Part shown: piece by piece, positions 43,752 through 52,799 of the stretch | Layout of the letters: every line of letters starts with the position of its first letter | Position numbering within the stretch: the stretch's first letter is position 1 | Assembly (NCBI RefSeq): GCF_030345095.1 | Contig: NZ_CP128360.1 | Location: 6,696,001-6,760,000 of the forward strand | Direction: 5' to 3' | Origin: Solwaraspora sp. WMMA2056 | GTDB taxonomy: Bacteria; Actinomycetota; Actinomycetes; Mycobacteriales; Micromonosporaceae | Length of the DNA: 64,000 bases | Made by a program: the position numbers and the translations under genes | Notes under the pieces: generated by a model | Told to the model about the DNA's origin: nothing | What the model saw: the letters and a program-made list of their open reading frames with translations, nothing else | Database searches by the model: none

Positions 43752-44819
43752 GTGCCAGCCATCAGCACCCCCGTCAAGCGCGCCGCGGCCACCCTCGCCG
43801 CCCCGCTGCTGCTCGTCGGAATGGCCCTCTGGCCGTCGGCGGCCCAGGCCGCACCCGTACCACTGTTCGCCGCCGGGGCGGACACCGCCGCCGAGATCAG
43901 CGCCGAACTCGGCGACCGCTCAGCGGGGGCGTACCTCGACGAGGCCACCGGTCGGATGGTCGTCACCGTCACCGACGCCACCGCCGCCCGGGCCGCCCGC
44001 CAGGCCGGCGCCGTCGCCCGTACCGTCACCTACAGCAGCGCCGACCTCGAAGCGGTGACCGCCCGGATCGAACGGGCCGCCGCCTTCGTCGGCACCGCCC
44101 GCGCCATCGACCTGGCCGTCAACCAGGTCGTGGTCACCGTGGACAGCACCGTCACCGGCCACCGGCTGGCCCTGGTCGAAGCGGCGGTCGCCGCTGCCGG
44201 CGACGCCGCCCGGCTGGAACACACCGACGGCGAGTTCAGCCTGATGATCGCCGGCGGCGAGGCCATCTACGGCAGCAACGGCTCCCGGTGCTCCCTCGGC
44301 TTCAACGTCCGCACCTCCACGGCCAACTACTTCGTCACCGCCGGGCACTGCACCGCGAGCGCCGCCACCTGGTACGCCAACTCCAGCCGCAGCACCGTGC
44401 TCGGCAGCCGGGTGGTCTCCAGCTTCCCCGGCAACGACTACGGCATCGTGCAGTACACCAACAACAGCATCGCCCGCCCCGGCGCGGTCTACCTCTACCC
44501 CGGCAGCCAGTCGATCACCTCGGTCGGCAACGCGTACGTCGGCCAGTCGGTCCGCCGCAGCGGCAGCACTACCGGAGTCCGCTCCGGCTCGGTCACCGGC
44601 GTCAACGCCTCGGTCACCTACCCCCAGGGCACCGTCCGGGGCCTGATCCGGACCAACGTCTGCGCCCAGCCCGGTGACAGTGGCGGTGCGTTGTTCGCCG
44701 GCACCGTCGCGCTCGGCATGACCTCCGGCGGCAGCGGAAACTGCACCACCGGCGGTACGACGTACTTCGCCCCGCTCAACGCGGTCTTCGCGGCGTACCC
44801 GACGCTGCGGCTGGTCTGA
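43752..44819 (+). CDS. Secreted streptogrisin-like S1 serine protease
   Basis: The 355-aa precursor has a signal peptide ending near AAQAAP and a propeptide of about 150 residues. The alpha-lytic/streptogrisin-type domain shows TAGHC (catalytic histidine), FPGNDYGIV (aspartate) and PGDSGG (serine). Cysteine pairs fit known disulfides (RCSLGF with GHC; NVC with GNC). The enzyme should be exported as a zymogen and cut proteins outside the cell. GTG 43752 has AGGAGG 5 bases upstream. The promoter region holds a tandem palindromic repeat, and a hairpin follows the stop. Confidence 0.92.
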   Translation: MPAISTPVKRAAATLAAPLLLVGMALWPSAAQAAPVPLFAAGADTAAEISAELGDRSAGAYLDEATGRMVVTVTDATAARAARQAGAVARTVTYSSADLEAVTARIERAAAFVGTARAIDLAVNQVVVTVDSTVTGHRLALVEAAVAAAGDAARLEHTDGEFSLMIAGGEAIYGSNGSRCSLGFNVRTSTANYFVTAGHCTASAATWYANSSRSTVLGSRVVSSFPGNDYGIVQYTNNSIARPGAVYLYPGSQSITSVGNAYVGQSVRRSGSTTGVRSGSVTGVNASVTYPQGTVRGLIRTNVCAQPGDSGGALFAGTVALGMTSGGSGNCTTGGTTYFAPLNAVFAAYPTLRLV

Positions 44820-44841
44820 CCGCCGGCACCAACACCGTGCC

Positions 44842-44873
44842 GGGCCGTCCAGGGTCGACACCCTGGGCGGCCC
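44842..44873. terminator. 14-bp hairpin after protease gene
   Basis: The arms at 44842-44855 and 44860-44873 form a 14-bp GC-rich stem (one G-U pair) around CGAC, 22 bases after the stop. There is no U-tract, which is common for actinomycete terminators. Confidence 0.75.
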
Positions 44874-44918
44874 GGCCGGGCGGCGGCCTCGAACGCCGGA
44901 CCGGCGTACCCTCGATCG

Positions 44919-45491
44919 ATGGTCCGCCATCTCCTGGTCCCCGGCCGAGGGTTCCCCCGCCCCGAACACTGGCTCAACCGGTGGGCGGCGGCCAACCCCG
45001 GCTACCGGTGGGCACCGCCGCCGCCCGGACCGCCGTACGTGCTGGCCGAGCGGCTCGCCGCACTGCACGCGGCGATCACCGCCAGCGACGAACCGGCGGT
45101 GCTCATCGCACACAGCGCCGGCTGCCTGACCGTGGTGCACTGGGCGGCGCGCCACCACGGCCCGGTGGCCGCCGCCCTGCTGGTCACCCCGCCGTATCTG
45201 GACCCGGGGTGGCGGCCCGGCCCGGACGACCCGACCGACCTGTACGCCGACGCGGTCCCCCGGCAGCGACTGCCGTTTCGCACCGTCCTGGTCGCCAGCC
45301 GCACCGACCCGTACACGACGGTCGAGGAGTTCGCGCGCTACGCCGCCGACTGGGGCGCCGAACTGTACGACGCCGGCGACGCCGGGCACATCGAGACCGC
45401 CAGCGGCTACGGCCCCTGGCCGGCCGGCGAACGACTGGTCGCCGCGCTGACCGACGGCGCGCCGATCAGTCGGCCGGCGCCCACGGACTGA
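44919..45491 (+). CDS. RBBP9/YdeN-type alpha/beta hydrolase
   Basis: This 190-aa protein fits the small serine-hydrolase family of RBBP9/YdeN. It begins VRHLLVPGRGFPRPEHWLNRW, has the nucleophile HSAGCLTVVHW, the acid in ASRTDPYTTVEEF, and the histidine in GDAGHIETASGYG. The size is typical (about 180 aa). Function in bacteria is unclear. Its end overlaps the convergent lipoprotein gene by 26 bases. Confidence 0.87.
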   Translation: MVRHLLVPGRGFPRPEHWLNRWAAANPGYRWAPPPPGPPYVLAERLAALHAAITASDEPAVLIAHSAGCLTVVHWAARHHGPVAAALLVTPPYLDPGWRPGPDDPTDLYADAVPRQRLPFRTVLVASRTDPYTTVEEFARYAADWGAELYDAGDAGHIETASGYGPWPAGERLVAALTDGAPISRPAPTD

Positions 45492-46050
45492 CCGCGACCC
45501 GACCGGTGGTGCCGATGTCGAGACCGCCGTCGGGCTCCAGCACCTGCGCCGGTACGCCGACTCCCGGCGCCACGCGCAGGAAGGTGCCGTGCATCGGCGG
45601 CACCCGTACGTCGTCGACGGTGTTGCGCCAGACCAGCGCCGCCGCCGCCCGCTGGCCGGGCAGCACCGTGACCGGCTGCGGGCTGCGGGCCAGGCTCTCG
45701 ACCCGGGCGATCACCTCGGCACCTTCGACGACCTCGACCGCGAGCGGTTGCCGCTGTTCGTCGAGCACCACGATCTCCGGGAAGCCGTCGACGTGCACCG
45801 GCTCGTCGGCGCAGTTGACCAGCCAGATCGACAGCACCCGCAGCCCCATCGCGGCGTTCACCTCGCCCAGGCTCAGCAGCGCCCCGGAGGCCGGGCAGTC
45901 AGGGGACGGCTCCACCGACGGCAGCGGGGTCGGCGAGGGGGTCGGTGTCCAGTCGTGGTCCGGCGGCTGCGGCCCGGGTTGCGGCAACTGCCCGGCGCAG
46001 GCACCGAGCAGCGTCAACGTCAGCAGCGCCGCGATCCACGGATGCCTCAC
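45466..46050 (-). CDS. DUF4232-like lipoprotein
   Basis: The 194-aa precursor starts with a basic VRHPW, a hydrophobic core and a lipobox LLGAC, followed by a proline/threonine-rich spacer. The domain from CPASGALLSLGEVNAAMGLRVLSIWLVNCADEPVHVDG resembles DUF4232, with a pair of cysteines. GTG 46050 overlaps the upstream gene's stop by 4 bases. A cell-surface role is likely but undefined. Confidence 0.75.
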   Translation of the reverse strand: MRHPWIAALLTLTLLGACAGQLPQPGPQPPDHDWTPTPSPTPLPSVEPSPDCPASGALLSLGEVNAAMGLRVLSIWLVNCADEPVHVDGFPEIVVLDEQRQPLAVEVVEGAEVIARVESLARSPQPVTVLPGQRAAAALVWRNTVDDVRVPPMHGTFLRVAPGVGVPAQVLEPDGGLDIGTTGRVAVSPWAPAD

Positions 46051-46475
46051 CGGTCGCCCGCCGCGTCGGGGCCGGCAGCGCCGCTGTCCCCGTCGTCGTC
46101 CTCCCCGTGCCCGTCGTCGTCCTCGTCGTCGTCGAACGGTTCGTCGATCCACCGCCACCACGCCTGGTCGCCGTCGATGTGCAGCAGGAACTCCGGCACC
46201 GCCACCCCGTCCGGGTCGATCAGCACGACCGCCGCCCGCACCTGCTGGTACGCCCGATCCCAGGCACCGTCGTCCGGGCCGTCCTCGACCACTCGCAGCG
46301 CCCGCAGCTCCGCGTCGAAGATCGGCCGCAACGGCGCGAACGCCCCGGTGGGCCGGACGGTGGCGTACAGCCAGGGGAAGTCCCCGTCGGTGACCGCCAG
46401 GTCGGCCAGCAGCACACCGGCATGGTCCCGCAACGTCCAGCTCGCCCCTGCACCCACGCCTCGTGTCCTCTCCAT
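46047..46475 (-). CDS. Small hypothetical protein with acidic tail
   Basis: The 142-aa protein has a compact domain (ASWTLRDHAGVLLADLAVTDGDFPWLYATV, RAAVVLIDPDGVAVPEFLLHIDGDQAWWRW) resembling small actinobacterial immunity-like or DUF families, and ends in an acidic stretch of D/E residues. No catalytic motif is seen. ATG 46475 sits directly next to a tandem repeat, and the stop overlaps the lipoprotein start. Function unknown. Confidence 0.6.
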   Translation of the reverse strand: MERTRGVGAGASWTLRDHAGVLLADLAVTDGDFPWLYATVRPTGAFAPLRPIFDAELRALRVVEDGPDDGAWDRAYQQVRAAVVLIDPDGVAVPEFLLHIDGDQAWWRWIDEPFDDDEDDDGHGEDDDGDSGAAGPDAAGDR

Positions 46476-46478
46476 CGA

Positions 46479-46522
46479 CCGCCGTCGCGCGGCACGTCCA
46501 CCGCCGTCGCGCGGCACGTCCA
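46479..46522. repeat. Two 22-bp tandem repeats at gene start
   Basis: The unit CCGCCGTCGCGCGGCACG plus TCCA occurs at 46479-46500 and 46501-46522, with a partial third copy. The 22-bp period is about two helical turns, immediately upstream of ATG 46475. Confidence 0.8.
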
Positions 46523-46530
46523 CCGCCGTC

Positions 46531-46549
46531 GGCACCGTAGTACGGTGCC
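46531..46549. promoter_or_regulatory. 19-bp perfect palindrome
   Basis: GGCACCGTA-G-TACGGTGCC has 9-bp perfect arms with a single central base, next to the 22-bp tandem repeats. It probably acts as an operator for the 46475 gene. Confidence 0.6.
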
Positions 46550-46658
46550 GCACCTCGTACGCCGGCCGCGTACACCCGGCACGTAGGTCCGCAGGTCCGG
46601 ACCGCGAGGTGCCGTTCGGCCCTGCCGCCGCACGGACGCCGGCGGCGACGATGGTGCC

Positions 46659-46838
46659 ATGACAGCGCAGGTGAAACACCGACGTCCCGAGGCCAAGTGC
46701 CCGATCCGGCCGGGCGAACCCTGCACGCTCTGCCTGCCCGGCGCCACCGGGCCGGCCGACTGCGGGCTGGTCTACCTGGTGATGAGCGACGACGAGCTGC
46801 GCGCCGGGCTGCACGAGTCCCGGCGGGTCGCGGCATAG
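46659..46838 (+). CDS. 59-aa cysteine-containing small protein (DUF6767-like)
   Basis: The sequence MTAQVKHRRPEAKCPIRPG continues with EPCTLC and ADCGLVYLVMSDDELRAGL. Four cysteines (C14, C22, C25, C35) could bind a metal. It resembles a small actinobacterial family (I recall it as DUF6767) of unknown role. ATG 46659 follows no strong ribosome site, but codon pattern and conserved-looking motifs support a real gene. Convergent with the peptidase E-like gene. Confidence 0.65.
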   Translation: MTAQVKHRRPEAKCPIRPGEPCTLCLPGATGPADCGLVYLVMSDDELRAGLHESRRVAA

Positions 46839-46851
46839 CCGCCGCCCGCCG

Positions 46852-47595
46852 TCAGCCGGCGGTACCGAGCAGGCGGGTCGGCAGTGGCCGCTGGACGGCC
46901 GTCCCGGCCTGCGGGCCCGGCTCGACCCGGTAGGCCCCGGCACCGGGCAGGCAGCTGACCGCTTCGGCCAGTTCGGTGTCGACGTAGTGCAGGCCGACCC
47001 CGTCGTCGGTGGCGTACCCGGCCGGCAGTCGGCCGGCGGCCACGCACTCCAGGTAGCGGGCCCGGCGTGGCTGCTCGGCCAGGTCGTGGTGCACCCCGTT
47101 GCTGTACGGCAGCATCGCCAGCAGGTCGGTCACCGGGTCGAGCCGGTCGGAGAACGAGTCGGTCAGCCCGCCGACGTGCCAGCAGAGGCTGCCCGCGCTG
47201 CCGCCGCCGAGTACCACCCCGGCGTCCCAGCATTCCCGCAGGATCTCGTCGACCCGGTGCGCCCGCCACACCGCCAACATGTTGACCACGCTGCCACCGC
47301 CGACCCAGATCAGGTGCTGGTCATGCAGGAACGCCCGGATGTCGTCGACGTTCGGCCGGGGGAACAGTTGCAGGTGCGACGCGACGGCGTGATCGGCGTC
47401 GGCGAGGGCTGCGTAGAAGGACCCGATCGTCTGCGGGTCGTCGCCGACGGCGGTCGGGACCAGGCAGACCTTGGCGACCGGAACCCCGGTCAGCGAGATG
47501 GCGTGCTCCAACAGGGCGCTCCGTCGGGGTACGCGATATCCCGGTGGCGGGTGCAGAATCCCGGAGACGGCGAAGATCTGACGCGGCGGGGCCAT
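46852..47595 (-). CDS. Peptidase E-like (S51) family hydrolase
   Basis: The 247-aa protein matches the peptidase E/cyanophycinase-like serine hydrolases. WVGGGSVVNMLAVW and the nucleophile region LGGGSAGSLCW (S133) are visible, followed by LPYSNGVHHD with candidate catalytic histidine. Family members cleave aspartyl dipeptides or related molecules. ATG 47595 is the first start in the conserved frame; longer frames run into a neighbouring gene. The BlaI-type gene is divergent from it. Confidence 0.85.
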   Translation of the reverse strand: MAPPRQIFAVSGILHPPPGYRVPRRSALLEHAISLTGVPVAKVCLVPTAVGDDPQTIGSFYAALADADHAVASHLQLFPRPNVDDIRAFLHDQHLIWVGGGSVVNMLAVWRAHRVDEILRECWDAGVVLGGGSAGSLCWHVGGLTDSFSDRLDPVTDLLAMLPYSNGVHHDLAEQPRRARYLECVAAGRLPAGYATDDGVGLHYVDTELAEAVSCLPGAGAYRVEPGPQAGTAVQRPLPTRLLGTAG

Positions 47596-47700
47596 CCGTC
47601 CATGATGCACGGGTGTGGCAGCCCACCGGGGTGGCCGGCCGGGCCCGGCACGCGGCGCAGGGCGGGCCCGGCACCGTCGCCGGCCCGCTGAGCTGCCATC

Positions 47701-47717
47701 TACTACCGGCGGTAGGC
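47701..47717. promoter_or_regulatory. BlaI-type operator candidate
   Basis: TACTACCGGCGGTAGGC contains the palindrome CTACC-GGC-GGTAG and resembles the TACTAC...GTAGTA boxes of actinobacterial BlaI, immediately before the blaI start codon. Confidence 0.55.
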
Positions 47718-47724
47718 TTGACCG

Positions 47725-48105
47725 GTGACGCGACTCGGCGACCTCGAACGCGCGGTGATGGACGTGCTGTGGGACCGCGACCCGGCGGCCGGGCCGGCCA
47801 CCGTACGGGACGTCGCCGAGGCCCTGCAGGAGCGTGACCTGGCCTACACGACGGTGATGACCGTCCTGGACCGGCTCGCCGGCAAGGGCATGGTCAGCCG
47901 GGAACGGGCCGGTCGGGCCTGGCAGTACCAGCCGGCGGCGAGCCGGGAGGCGCACATCGCGCAGCTCATGCTCGACGCCCTCGACCTGGCCGGCAGCCGC
48001 GACGCGGCCCTGGTCCGCTTCGCCAGGTCGGTGACCGGCACCGAAGCCGAGGTGCTCCGGGCCGCCCTCACCGACCAGGCGCAGGCGGCCGAGCGGCAGG
48101 GCTGA
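47725..48105 (+). CDS. blaI: BlaI/MecI-family repressor
   Basis: This 126-aa winged-helix protein has the BlaI pattern: LGDLERAVMDVLWDRD, VRDVAEALQERDLAYTTVMTVLDRLAGKGMVSRER, then a C-terminal dimer region. In the family, DNA binding ends when the partner M56 protease triggers cleavage. An M56 gene starts 7 bases downstream and a BlaI-like palindrome lies just upstream, giving a typical repressor-sensor unit. The cydDC genes follow immediately, so they are probable targets. Confidence 0.88.
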   Translation: MTRLGDLERAVMDVLWDRDPAAGPATVRDVAEALQERDLAYTTVMTVLDRLAGKGMVSRERAGRAWQYQPAASREAHIAQLMLDALDLAGSRDAALVRFARSVTGTEAEVLRAALTDQAQAAERQG

Positions 48106-48112
48106 GCCGACC

Positions 48113-49075
48113 ATGGCGTACGCCGTGCACTTCGCCGCCGTGATCATCGCCTGCTACCTGGCCGCGCAGGCGCTCACCCGGTCGACGTGGTGCGGTCCCG
48201 GCTGGACGTGGCGCAGCCCCCGGGTGGCGATCCTCTGCTGGCAGGCGCTCGGCCTCGCGGTCGGGCTCGCCGCGATCGGGCTGCCGTTGGCGGTCGGTCT
48301 CGCGCCGTACGGCACCGGCCCCGGCCGGGCTGCCGGACTCTTCGCAGGCGACCTCGCCACCGCCGTCGCCCACCTCGTAGGGGGCCACGGCTGGCCGACC
48401 GGGGCCTTCCCGGTCGGGCAGGGCCCGCTGCGGCTGGCGCTGGTCGGTGCCGCCGGCGCGATCGCCGTCGTACTGCTCGGCTCCACCGTGCGCAGCCTGC
48501 TGGCCGCCGTACGGGCGCAGCGGCGGCACCGCGACCTGCTCGCCCTGGTCGGGCGCGCCGACCCGGCCGCGCCCGGGGCCCTGGTGCTGGACCACCCGAG
48601 CGCCGCCGCCTACTGCCTTCCGGGGGTACGCCCGACCGTGGTCGTCAGCGCCGGCGCGCTCGACCTGCTCGGTCCGGGTGAACTCGCCGCCGTCCTCAGC
48701 CACGAGCGGGCGCACGCCGACGAACGGCACGACCTGGTGCTGCTGCCGTTCACCGCGTTGTGCCGGGCGTTGCCCCGGCTGCGGTGGTTGCGGGCGGCGC
48801 ACGACGCGGTCGCGCTGCTGGTCGAGATGCGTGCCGACGACAAGGCCCGCCGCCAGCACACCGACGCACCGCTCGCCGCCGCGCTGCGCCGGTTCGCCGC
48901 CACGACGGACCGGATCACCCCGGCCGGTGTACTCGCGGTCGCCGACCGGGATCTCGACGCCCGGGTGCAGCGGTTGCTGGGCGACGCTCCGGCACCCCGG
49001 CTGCGGCCGGCGGCGGCCAGCCTGCTCGCCGCCGCGCTGCTGCTGATGCCGGTCTCGCTGTACCTGGCCGGTTGA
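48113..49075 (+). CDS. M56-family (BlaR1-type) membrane metalloprotease
   Basis: The 320-aa membrane protein has segments at about 5-20, 40-65, 105-125 and near the C-terminus. The zinc-protease motif is SHERAHADERHD with H197-E198-R-A-H201. The extracellular penicillin-binding sensor domain of BlaR1 is missing, as in many actinobacterial M56 proteins, so the signal is unknown. It likely inactivates the adjacent BlaI. It starts 7 bases after blaI and ends 5 bases before cydD. Confidence 0.87.
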   Translation: MAYAVHFAAVIIACYLAAQALTRSTWCGPGWTWRSPRVAILCWQALGLAVGLAAIGLPLAVGLAPYGTGPGRAAGLFAGDLATAVAHLVGGHGWPTGAFPVGQGPLRLALVGAAGAIAVVLLGSTVRSLLAAVRAQRRHRDLLALVGRADPAAPGALVLDHPSAAAYCLPGVRPTVVVSAGALDLLGPGELAAVLSHERAHADERHDLVLLPFTALCRALPRLRWLRAAHDAVALLVEMRADDKARRQHTDAPLAAALRRFAATTDRITPAGVLAVADRDLDARVQRLLGDAPAPRLRPAAASLLAAALLLMPVSLYLAG

Positions 49076-49080
49076 CGTCG

Positions 49081-50862
49081 ATGACGAGCCCTGCGGCTCC
49101 CGCCACCGCAGCCGGCGGTTCGCCACGCCGCCGCCCGTTCGACCCCCGGCTGCTGCGTCAGGTGCCGGCTGCCCGGCTGCCGTTGGCGGCGCTCGGCCTG
49201 CTCGGGGTGCTCGCCGCGGTGTTGATCATCGCCCAGGCGACGACGCTCGCCACGGTGCTGGCCGCTGCAGCCCAGGGTGAACTCGACCGGGCCGCCCTCG
49301 GCGGGTTCCTCGCCAGCGTCGCCGGCCGGGCCGCGCTGGGCTGGGCGCAGGGCGTCCTGGCCGCCAGCGCCGCCGCCACGGTCACCGCGCAGCTGCGGGT
49401 CGACCTGTTCACGGCGATCCACCGGCGCGGGCCGGCCTGGGTGTCCGAGCAGCGGGCCGGCCAGCTCGCCACCCTGACCGGCCGGGGTCTGGACGCCCTC
49501 GACGGCTATTTCACCGGGTACCTGCCGCAACTGGTGCTGAGCGTGACCGTGCCGGTCGCCGTACTGGCCCGGCTGGTCTTCGCCGACTGGAGTTCCGCGC
49601 TGATCGTCGCGGTCACCCTGCCGCTGATCCCGATCTTCGGCGCGTTGCTCGGTTGGCACGCCCAGGCGGCGACCGAACGGCAGTGGCGGCGGCTGACCCA
49701 GCTCGGCGGCCACTTCCTGGACATGGTGGCCGGCCTGGCGACGCTGCGGGCCTTCGGCCGCGAGCGGGACCAGGCCGAGGTGGTACGCCGGATGGCCGAC
49801 CGGCACCGGGTCGCCACCATGACCACGCTGCGGGTGGCCTTCCTCTCCGCCCTGGTGCTGGAGCTGGTCGCCACCCTCGCTGTGGCGTTGGTGGCCGTCC
49901 CGGTCGGGCTCCGGCTGCTCACCGGCGGAATGGCGTTGTCCACCGCGCTGCTGGTGCTGCTGCTCACTCCGGAGGCGTACCTGCCGCTGCGGGCGGCGGG
50001 CAGCAAGTTCCACGCCAGCATGGAAGGCCTGACCGTCCTCGACGAGGCACTGACCCTCATCGCCGACGCCGACGCCGACGCCGGCACCAGTGCCGACCGG
50101 GCCGGGGCCGCGACTGTCGACCAGGTCGGGGACGCGACTGTCGACCAGGTCGGGGCGGCGGCACGGGCCGTCGTCCGGTCGGCCCCGGCCGAGATCCGGT
50201 TCGAGGCGGTCACCGTCGCCTATCGACGCACCACCGCGCTGCACGACGTCGACCTGACGATCCGGGCCGGCGAGCGGATCGCCGTCGTCGGGCCCAGTGG
50301 TGCCGGCAAGAGCACCCTGCTGCATCTGCTGCTCGGCTTCGTCGCCCCGACGTCCGGGCGGATCACCGTCGACGGGGTCGACCTGACCGAGCTCGACATC
50401 GACCAGTGGCGCCGACAGCTCGCCTGGGTGCCGCAGCACGCCCACCTGTTCGCCGCGTCAGTGGCCGACAACATCCGGCTCGGCTCACCCGACGCGCCAC
50501 CGGCGCAGGTGACCGCCGCCGTACAGGCCGCCGCGCTGACCGACGTCGTGGCCGCACTGCCGGACGGCCTCGACACCCGGCTCGGTGAACGCGGCCATGG
50601 CCTGTCCAGTGGGCAGCGGCAACGGGTCGCACTGGCTCGGGCCTTCCTCCGGGATTCGCCGGTGGTGCTGCTCGACGAACCGACCGCCCGGCTGGACGGG
50701 GAGTCCGAAGCCGCAGTGCTGGCCGGCTCCCGGCAACTGATCTCCGGGCGGACCGCGCTGATCGTCGCGCACCGCCCGGCCCTGATCGACGGTGTCGACC
50801 GGGTCGTCCGGCTGGACGCCGGCCGCGTCAGCGCCCGGCACCTCAGCGGAGCGGCCTCGTGA
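49081..50862 (+). CDS. cydD: Thiol reductant ABC exporter subunit CydD
   Basis: This 593-aa half-transporter has an N-terminal membrane domain of about six segments and a C-terminal ATPase with Walker A GPSGAGKST, signature GLSSGQRQR and Walker B VVLLDEPTARLD. The LLLTPEAYLPLRAAGSKFH segment is typical of CydD. CydDC exports cysteine and glutathione or related thiols and is needed for cytochrome bd assembly. It lies 5 bases after the M56 gene and overlaps cydC by 4 bases. A repeat of T-V-D-Q-V-G residues lies in the linker between domains. Confidence 0.92.
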   Translation: MTSPAAPATAAGGSPRRRPFDPRLLRQVPAARLPLAALGLLGVLAAVLIIAQATTLATVLAAAAQGELDRAALGGFLASVAGRAALGWAQGVLAASAAATVTAQLRVDLFTAIHRRGPAWVSEQRAGQLATLTGRGLDALDGYFTGYLPQLVLSVTVPVAVLARLVFADWSSALIVAVTLPLIPIFGALLGWHAQAATERQWRRLTQLGGHFLDMVAGLATLRAFGRERDQAEVVRRMADRHRVATMTTLRVAFLSALVLELVATLAVALVAVPVGLRLLTGGMALSTALLVLLLTPEAYLPLRAAGSKFHASMEGLTVLDEALTLIADADADAGTSADRAGAATVDQVGDATVDQVGAAARAVVRSAPAEIRFEAVTVAYRRTTALHDVDLTIRAGERIAVVGPSGAGKSTLLHLLLGFVAPTSGRITVDGVDLTELDIDQWRRQLAWVPQHAHLFAASVADNIRLGSPDAPPAQVTAAVQAAALTDVVAALPDGLDTRLGERGHGLSSGQRQRVALARAFLRDSPVVLLDEPTARLDGESEAAVLAGSRQLISGRTALIVAHRPALIDGVDRVVRLDAGRVSARHLSGAAS

Positions 50863-52682
50863 CCGCCGGGCCACACCGCGACGCGGCCACCGGGCCACAC
50901 CGCGACGCGGCCGCCGGAGCACGCCGTGACCGGCCGCCGGAGCTGACCGTGCTGGCCCTGGCCCGGCCGTACCTGGGTCGGCTGGTCGGCGCCGGGCTGC
51001 TCGCGGCGGCGACCGAGATCGCCGCGTTGGCGCTGATGGCGACGGCGGTGTGGCTGCTGATCACCGCGGCCGGCCAGCCGCCGCTGGACACCGTCACCGT
51101 GGCGATCGTCGCGGTACGGGCGTTCGCGATCGGCCGGGGCGTGCTGCGCTACACCGAGCGTCTGGCCGGGCACGACGCCACCCTGCGGGTCGTCACCGAG
51201 GTACGGTTCCGGATCTTCCGCGCGCTGGCCGCCCGCCGGCAGACGGCCACCGACCGCTCCGGCGACGCGCTCAGCCGGCTGGTGTCCGACGTCGAGGCCG
51301 TGCAGGACCTGCTGCTGCGGGTGCTGGTGCCCGGGGCAGCCGCCGCCGGCGTGGCGGCGCTCGCAGTGGCGGGTACGGCCGTGGTCGACCCGGCCGCCGC
51401 GCTGGTGCTCGCCGCCGGGCTGGCGGTGGCCGGTATCGGGCTGCCAGCGGTCGCCACGCTGCTCACCCGGCGCACCGCCGACCGGGTGGCACCGTTGCGG
51501 GGGCACCTCGCCGCCGACAGCACCGACCTGACGTACGGCGCGGCCGACCTGGCCGCGTTCGGTGGCACCGCCGCCGCGCTGGACCGGACCGCGCGCCGGG
51601 TCCGGGAGCTCGCCGGCCTGCAACGGCGGCTGGCCGTCACCGGCTGGGCGGTCGACGGTGTCGGGGTGCTCGTCGCCGGGGCGACCGCCGCCACGGTCAC
51701 CGTCGTCGCGGTGCGCGACGGCGTGGCCGGGGTGCTGGTCGGCGTACTCGCCGTCGGGACGTTGACGGCCGTCGAGATGTGCCTGGCGCTGGTCGCGGCG
51801 GCCCGCCAGTGGGCGCAGCTGCGCGGCGGGCTGCGACGGGTGGCCGAGCTGGTCGGCGAGCCGGTCGACAGTGCCGGTGGCGGGCAGTCCGACGGCGACG
51901 GTGACCGGCCGGCCCCGGCGGCGGGCGTGGCGGTCGCCCTCGACGGCGTGTCGGTGCGCTACCGCGCCGGCACCGTACCGGCGCTGGACCGGCTCGACCT
52001 GCGATTGCCGCCGGGGCGGCGGGTCGCCGTGGTGGGGCCGAGCGGCGCCGGCAAGAGCACCCTGCTCGGCGTACTCACCGGGGCGGTCGACCCGCACGAG
52101 GGGCGGATCACCGTCGACGGCACCCACCTGGCCGACGTACCGGCCGGGCGGCGGCACCGGCTGGTCGGCGGGCTGCTCGCCGAGGCGTACGTGTTCAACG
52201 CCACAGTTCGCGACAACCTGCTGCTGGCCCGACCGACGGCGACCGAGTCCGAGCTCGCCGCCGCCTGCGCGGCGGCCGGCCTGCTCGACTGGGTCCGGGA
52301 GCAGCCGGACGGGTGGCGGACGATGGTCGGCGCGGTCGGCAGCCAGCTCTCCGGCGGTCAGCGGCAGCGACTCGCGCTGGCCAGGGCGTTGCTGGTCGAT
52401 CCGGCGGTGCTGGTCCTCGACGAACCCACCGAGGGTCTCGACCCGGCCATGGCCGACGCCGTGCTGGCCGATGTGCTGGCCGCCGCCGCCGGGCGGACCG
52501 TCGTCCTGGTGACCCACCGGCTGGCCGGACTGGAATCGATGGATGAGATCCTGGTGTTGGCGGCTGGTCGGATCGCGCAGCGCGGCAGCCACGCCGGGCT
52601 GGTCGACCGGCCCGGCTGGTACCGGGAACAGTGGATCATGCAGCAGACCGCCGAACGTGGCTACCTGACGGCGACCAACTGA
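50859..52682 (+). CDS. cydC: Thiol reductant ABC exporter subunit CydC
   Basis: The 607-aa partner has membrane segments, Walker A GPSGAGKST, signature QLSGGQRQR and Walker B VLVLDEPTEGLD. GTG 50859 overlaps cydD (GTGA). Its first 25 codons contain a tandem repeat (GPHRDAATGPHRDAAAGARRD), probably expendable. No cydAB genes are in the window, although cydABDC clusters are common, so the exporter is here linked to the blaI/M56 unit instead. Confidence 0.92.
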   Translation: MTAGPHRDAATGPHRDAAAGARRDRPPELTVLALARPYLGRLVGAGLLAAATEIAALALMATAVWLLITAAGQPPLDTVTVAIVAVRAFAIGRGVLRYTERLAGHDATLRVVTEVRFRIFRALAARRQTATDRSGDALSRLVSDVEAVQDLLLRVLVPGAAAAGVAALAVAGTAVVDPAAALVLAAGLAVAGIGLPAVATLLTRRTADRVAPLRGHLAADSTDLTYGAADLAAFGGTAAALDRTARRVRELAGLQRRLAVTGWAVDGVGVLVAGATAATVTVVAVRDGVAGVLVGVLAVGTLTAVEMCLALVAAARQWAQLRGGLRRVAELVGEPVDSAGGGQSDGDGDRPAPAAGVAVALDGVSVRYRAGTVPALDRLDLRLPPGRRVAVVGPSGAGKSTLLGVLTGAVDPHEGRITVDGTHLADVPAGRRHRLVGGLLAEAYVFNATVRDNLLLARPTATESELAAACAAAGLLDWVREQPDGWRTMVGAVGSQLSGGQRQRLALARALLVDPAVLVLDEPTEGLDPAMADAVLADVLAAAAGRTVVLVTHRLAGLESMDEILVLAAGRIAQRGSHAGLVDRPGWYREQWIMQQTAERGYLTATN

Positions 52683-52799
52683 CGGCGGGGCGGGGTGCGG
52701 GCACGCCATCCGGCGGGCTTCCCACTAGGGTGTGCGCAGAGTCACCCACCCGACAGTCCGGGTTCGGGCGCCGTCACCGGAACACAAACGGAGGTCAGC

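Noticed and set aside
48610-50445. Long minus-strand frame opposite cydD and the M56 gene
   Set aside because: Shadow of two well-identified genes; no domain.
50220-52709. Long minus-strand frame opposite cydC
   Set aside because: Composition is arginine/glutamine/glycine-rich and without motifs; cydC on the other strand is certain.
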